From: Gammaproteobacteria bacterium
GTDB taxonomy: Bacteria; Pseudomonadota; Gammaproteobacteria; DSM-26407
Assembly (NCBI GenBank): GCA_028694565.1
Contig: JAQVKR010000035.1
Location: forward strand, 1 to 11,928
DNA length: 11,928 bases
Reading direction: 5' to 3'
Made by a program: the position numbers and the translations under genes. Below are positions 9,895 to 11,928 of the stretch, piece after piece. Numbering within the stretch: position 1 is the first letter of the stretch; each line of letters begins with the position of its first letter. A model generated the notes under the pieces. The model had not been told where the DNA came from. It worked only from the letters and a program-made list of their open reading frames with translations, and did no database searches.

Positions 9895-11151
9895 ATGTTC
9901 AAACGTGACATGTCCATTGCCGGTTTCGACGACGAGCTCGCCCAGGTCATCCGTGACGAGGCGCTCCGCCAGGAAGAGCACATCGAGCTCATCGCCTCCG
10001 AGAACTACGCCAGCCCGCGGGTGCTCGAGGCCCAGGGCTCGGTGCTGACCAACAAGTACGCCGAGGGCTATCACGGCAAGCGCTACTACGGCGGCTGCGA
10101 GTACGTGGACAAGGCCGAGGCGATGGCCATCGATCGGGTCAAGGAGCTGTTCGGCGCCGATTACGCCAATGTCCAGCCCCACTCCGGCTCCCAGGCCAAC
10201 GCGGCGGTGTACATGGCGCTGCTGGAGCCGGGCGACACCGTGCTCGGGATGAGCCTGGCCCACGGCGGGCACCTCACTCACGGCGCCAAGGTCAACTTCT
10301 CCGGCAAGATCTACAAGGCGGTGCAGTACGGCCTGGACGAGTCCACCGGCGAGATCGACTACGCCCAGGTGGAGCGGCTGGCCCGCGAGCACAAGCCGAA
10401 GATGATCGTCGCCGGCTTCTCCGCCTACTCCCGGGTAGTGGACTGGCAGCGGTTCCGCGCCATTGCCGACGAGGTGGGCGCCTGGCTGATGGTCGACATG
10501 GCCCACGTGGCCGGCCTGGTGGCGGCGGGCGTCTATCCGAACCCGGTGCAGATCGCCGATGTGACCACCTCCACCACCCACAAGACCCTGCGCGGCCCCC
10601 GTGGCGGCATCATCCTCGCCAAGGCCAATGCGGAGGTGGAGAAGCGGCTCAACTCGCTGGTCTTCCCCGGCACCCAGGGCGGCCCGCTGATGCACGTCAT
10701 CGCCGCCAAGGCGGTGGCTTTCAAGGAGGCGCTCGCGCCGGAGTTCAAGGCCTACCAGCAGCAGGTGGTGGACAACGCCCGGGCGATGGCCGGGGTGTTC
10801 ATCGAGCGCGGCTTCGAGGTGGTCTCCGGCGGCACCGACAACCACCTGTTCCTGGTGAGCCTGATCGGCCAGGGCCTGACCGGCAAGGACGTGGACGCCT
10901 GGCTCGGCGCGTCCAACATCACGGTGAACAAGAACAGCGTGCCCAACGATCCCCAGTCGCCCTTCGTCACCTCCGGCGTCCGTGTCGGCACCCCGGCGGT
11001 GACCACGCGCGGGTTCGGCACGGCGGAGTGCGTCGAACTGGCCGGCTGGATGTGCGACGTGATCGACGCCCGCGGCGACGCGGCGGTGGTGGAGCGCGTC
11101 AAGGGGCAGGTGCTGGCGCTCTGCCGGCGCTTCCCGGTCTACGAGAAATAA
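9895..11151 (+). CDS. glyA: Serine hydroxymethyltransferase
   Basis: A cytoplasmic PLP enzyme that converts serine and tetrahydrofolate to glycine and 5,10-methylene-tetrahydrofolate, the main source of one-carbon units. The product is 418 aa (E. coli 417). Hallmarks are ELIASENY near 31-38, [15 protein letters not shown] at 53-67, the cofactor-binding VDMAHVAGL with D201 and H204, and the Schiff-base lysine K230 in [12 protein letters not shown]. The sequence is collinear with the bacterial enzyme to its end. The start ATG at 9895 has AGG 6 nt upstream, and a second in-frame ATG at 9910 is less well placed. It heads the glyA-nrdR-ribD cluster, a common gammaproteobacterial arrangement joining folate, deoxynucleotide and flavin supply; 71 nt separate it from nrdR. 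Confidence 0.98.
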   Translation: MFKRDMSIAGFDDELAQVIRDEALRQEEHIELIASENYASPRVLEAQGSVLTNKYAEGYHGKRYYGGCEYVDKAEAMAIDRVKELFGADYANVQPHSGSQANAAVYMALLEPGDTVLGMSLAHGGHLTHGAKVNFSGKIYKAVQYGLDESTGEIDYAQVERLAREHKPKMIVAGFSAYSRVVDWQRFRAIADEVGAWLMVDMAHVAGLVAAGVYPNPVQIADVTTSTTHKTLRGPRGGIILAKANAEVEKRLNSLVFPGTQGGPLMHVIAAKAVAFKEALAPEFKAYQQQVVDNARAMAGVFIERGFEVVSGGTDNHLFLVSLIGQGLTGKDVDAWLGASNITVNKNSVPNDPQSPFVTSGVRVGTPAVTTRGFGTAECVELAGWMCDVIDARGDAAVVERVKGQVLALCRRFPVYEK

Positions 11152-11222
11152 CCAGGAGCGCAGGGCCGCGGGCGCCGGGCGCAGGTCCCGGAATCCGCGG
11201 TCCGTGCTCACGGGTCGATCCC

Positions 11223-11741
11223 ATGCGCTGCCCCTTCTGCTCGGCCCAGGACACCAAGGTCATCGACTCGCGGCTGTCCAACGACGGCGACCAGGTGCGC
11301 CGTCGTCGCGAGTGCCTGACCTGCGGCGAGCGCTTCACCACCTACGAGAGCGCGGAACTGCTCATGCCCCGGGTGGTCAAGCGCGACGGCAGCCGCGTTC
11401 CCTTCAACGCAGAGAAGCTGCGCGGCGGCATCCTGCGGGCGCTGGAAAAGCGTCCGGTGGACACCGAGCAGGTCGAGGCGATGATCAGCCGCATTCTCCA
11501 CCGCATCCGCGCCGCCGGCGAGCGCGAGGTGGCCTCCGGCGCCATCGGCGAGTGGGTGATGGACGAGTTGCGGGAGGCGGATCAGGTGGCCTACGTGCGT
11601 TTCGCCTCGGTTTATCGCAGCTTCGAGGACGTGAACGCCTTCCGCGAGGAGATCGAGCGGCTGGAGCGCGCGCCCTCGGCCGAGGCGCGCCGCCAGCAGC
11701 TCGATCTCCTCGCCGGCAAGGGGCGGGGCGGCGATGAGTGA
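11223..11741 (+). CDS. nrdR: Transcriptional repressor NrdR
   Basis: An ATP/dATP-sensing repressor of ribonucleotide reductase genes. The N-terminal zinc ribbon has C3, C6, C31 and C34 (MRCPFC ... CLTCGERF), followed by the basic DNA-binding stretch RRRREC. The ATP-cone domain spans about 49-139 ([18 protein letters not shown] onwards). At 172 aa it is longer than E. coli NrdR (149 aa); the excess is a charged C-terminal tail after about residue 150, which may be dispensable. The start is fixed by the invariant MxCPFC sequence; the ribosome site before it is weak, so translation may be coupled to glyA. Its stop overlaps the ribD start by 8 nt. I see no NrdR box in this window, so its own regulation cannot be judged. 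Confidence 0.97.
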   Translation: MRCPFCSAQDTKVIDSRLSNDGDQVRRRRECLTCGERFTTYESAELLMPRVVKRDGSRVPFNAEKLRGGILRALEKRPVDTEQVEAMISRILHRIRAAGEREVASGAIGEWVMDELREADQVAYVRFASVYRSFEDVNAFREEIERLERAPSAEARRQQLDLLAGKGRGGDE

Positions 11742-11928
11742 GGCGCGCTTCAGCGCCGCGGATCACGGCCACATGGCCCGGGCGCTGCGCCTGGCCGCGC
11801 GCGGGCTCTATACCACCGATCCCAATCCGCGGGTGGGCTGCGTGCTGGTGCGCGACGGCGCGGTGGGGGGGGAGGGCTGGCACGAGCGCGCCGGCGGGCC
11901 CCATGCGGAGGGGATGGCCCTGCGCGCG
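11734..11928 (+). CDS. ribD: Riboflavin biosynthesis deaminase/reductase RibD (3' partial)
   Basis: This is the N-terminal 65 residues of the bifunctional riboflavin enzyme, cut by the window edge. The part present is the zinc deaminase domain that acts on the first pyrimidine intermediate after GTP cyclohydrolase II; the reductase half would lie to the right. Diagnostic residues are [12 protein letters not shown] at 28-39 and the zinc/catalytic motif PHAE (H57, E59). The ATG at 11734 overlaps the nrdR stop by 8 nt (ATGAGTGA), and a purine-rich GGGGCGG precedes it, so translational coupling is likely. Two positions that are usually valine, before GEGWH and after HAE, read glycine (GGG for GTG) here; they may be natural changes or base errors. 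Confidence 0.93.
   Translation, partial: MSEARFSAADHGHMARALRLAARGLYTTDPNPRVGCVLVRDGAVGGEGWHERAGGPHAEGMALRA

Noticed and set aside
9718..11211. 497-codon minus-strand frame opposite glyA
   Set aside because: Antisense shadow of glyA with low-complexity composition; it runs into the repeat arm.
11152..11222. Possible attenuator or terminator between glyA and nrdR
   Set aside because: GC-rich with repeated CCGCGG, but no stable stem followed by a T-run; more likely an ordinary intra-operon gap.

Overview
The window is high-GC DNA that looks like a gammaproteobacterial chromosome. The evidence is the gene order glyA-nrdR-ribD, a canonical EttA, an OprI/Lpp-type murein lipoprotein and a GspE/PulE-family ATPase. 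A Chromatiales/Ectothiorhodospiraceae-like host is plausible, but that is a guess from GC content and gene types. Nearly all genes are recognisable housekeeping or envelope genes. I see no phage, toxin-antitoxin, CRISPR, tRNA or rRNA.

Layout. Bases 2-1441 (+) hold the C-terminal part of a GspE/PulE-type ATPase, convergent with a TrpB2-type PLP enzyme (1540-2892, -). A strong hairpin separates them. Upstream of trpB2 lies a good sigma70-like promoter overlapping a palindrome (3152-3182). Between promoter and gene sits a 175-183 bp MITE-like palindromic element whose ends look like a TA duplication in a CTAG target. An MFS exporter gene (3202-4374, -) follows. A 291-bp palindromic repeat built of 9-bp units (4464-4754) separates it from ettA (4781-6451, -).

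Divergent from ettA is a small OprI/Lpp-like lipoprotein gene (6750-7013, +) ending in a textbook terminator. Convergent with it is a LysM-YkuD-SPOR L,D-transpeptidase (7117-8415, -). L,D-transpeptidases of this type attach Lpp-family lipoproteins to peptidoglycan through the C-terminal lysine, so these two neighbours may be enzyme and substrate. Divergent from the transpeptidase is a class I-like histone-deacetylase/AcuC-family gene (8501-9499, +). It is followed by a second copy of the 9-bp-periodic palindromic repeat (9526-9794).

The right end is the glyA-nrdR-ribD cluster: serine hydroxymethyltransferase, the ribonucleotide reductase repressor, and the start of the riboflavin deaminase/reductase, cut by the window edge. 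nrdR and ribD overlap by 8 nt.

The least ordinary content is non-coding. First, the MITE-like insertion appears to sit in the trpB2 leader. Second, the two dispersed palindromes have arms in the same orientation but homologous cores in opposite orientation, and each starts exactly 26 nt after a stop codon. Third, the lipoprotein ends in an unusual Cys-Cys-Gly-Lys. I found no convincing new multi-gene system.
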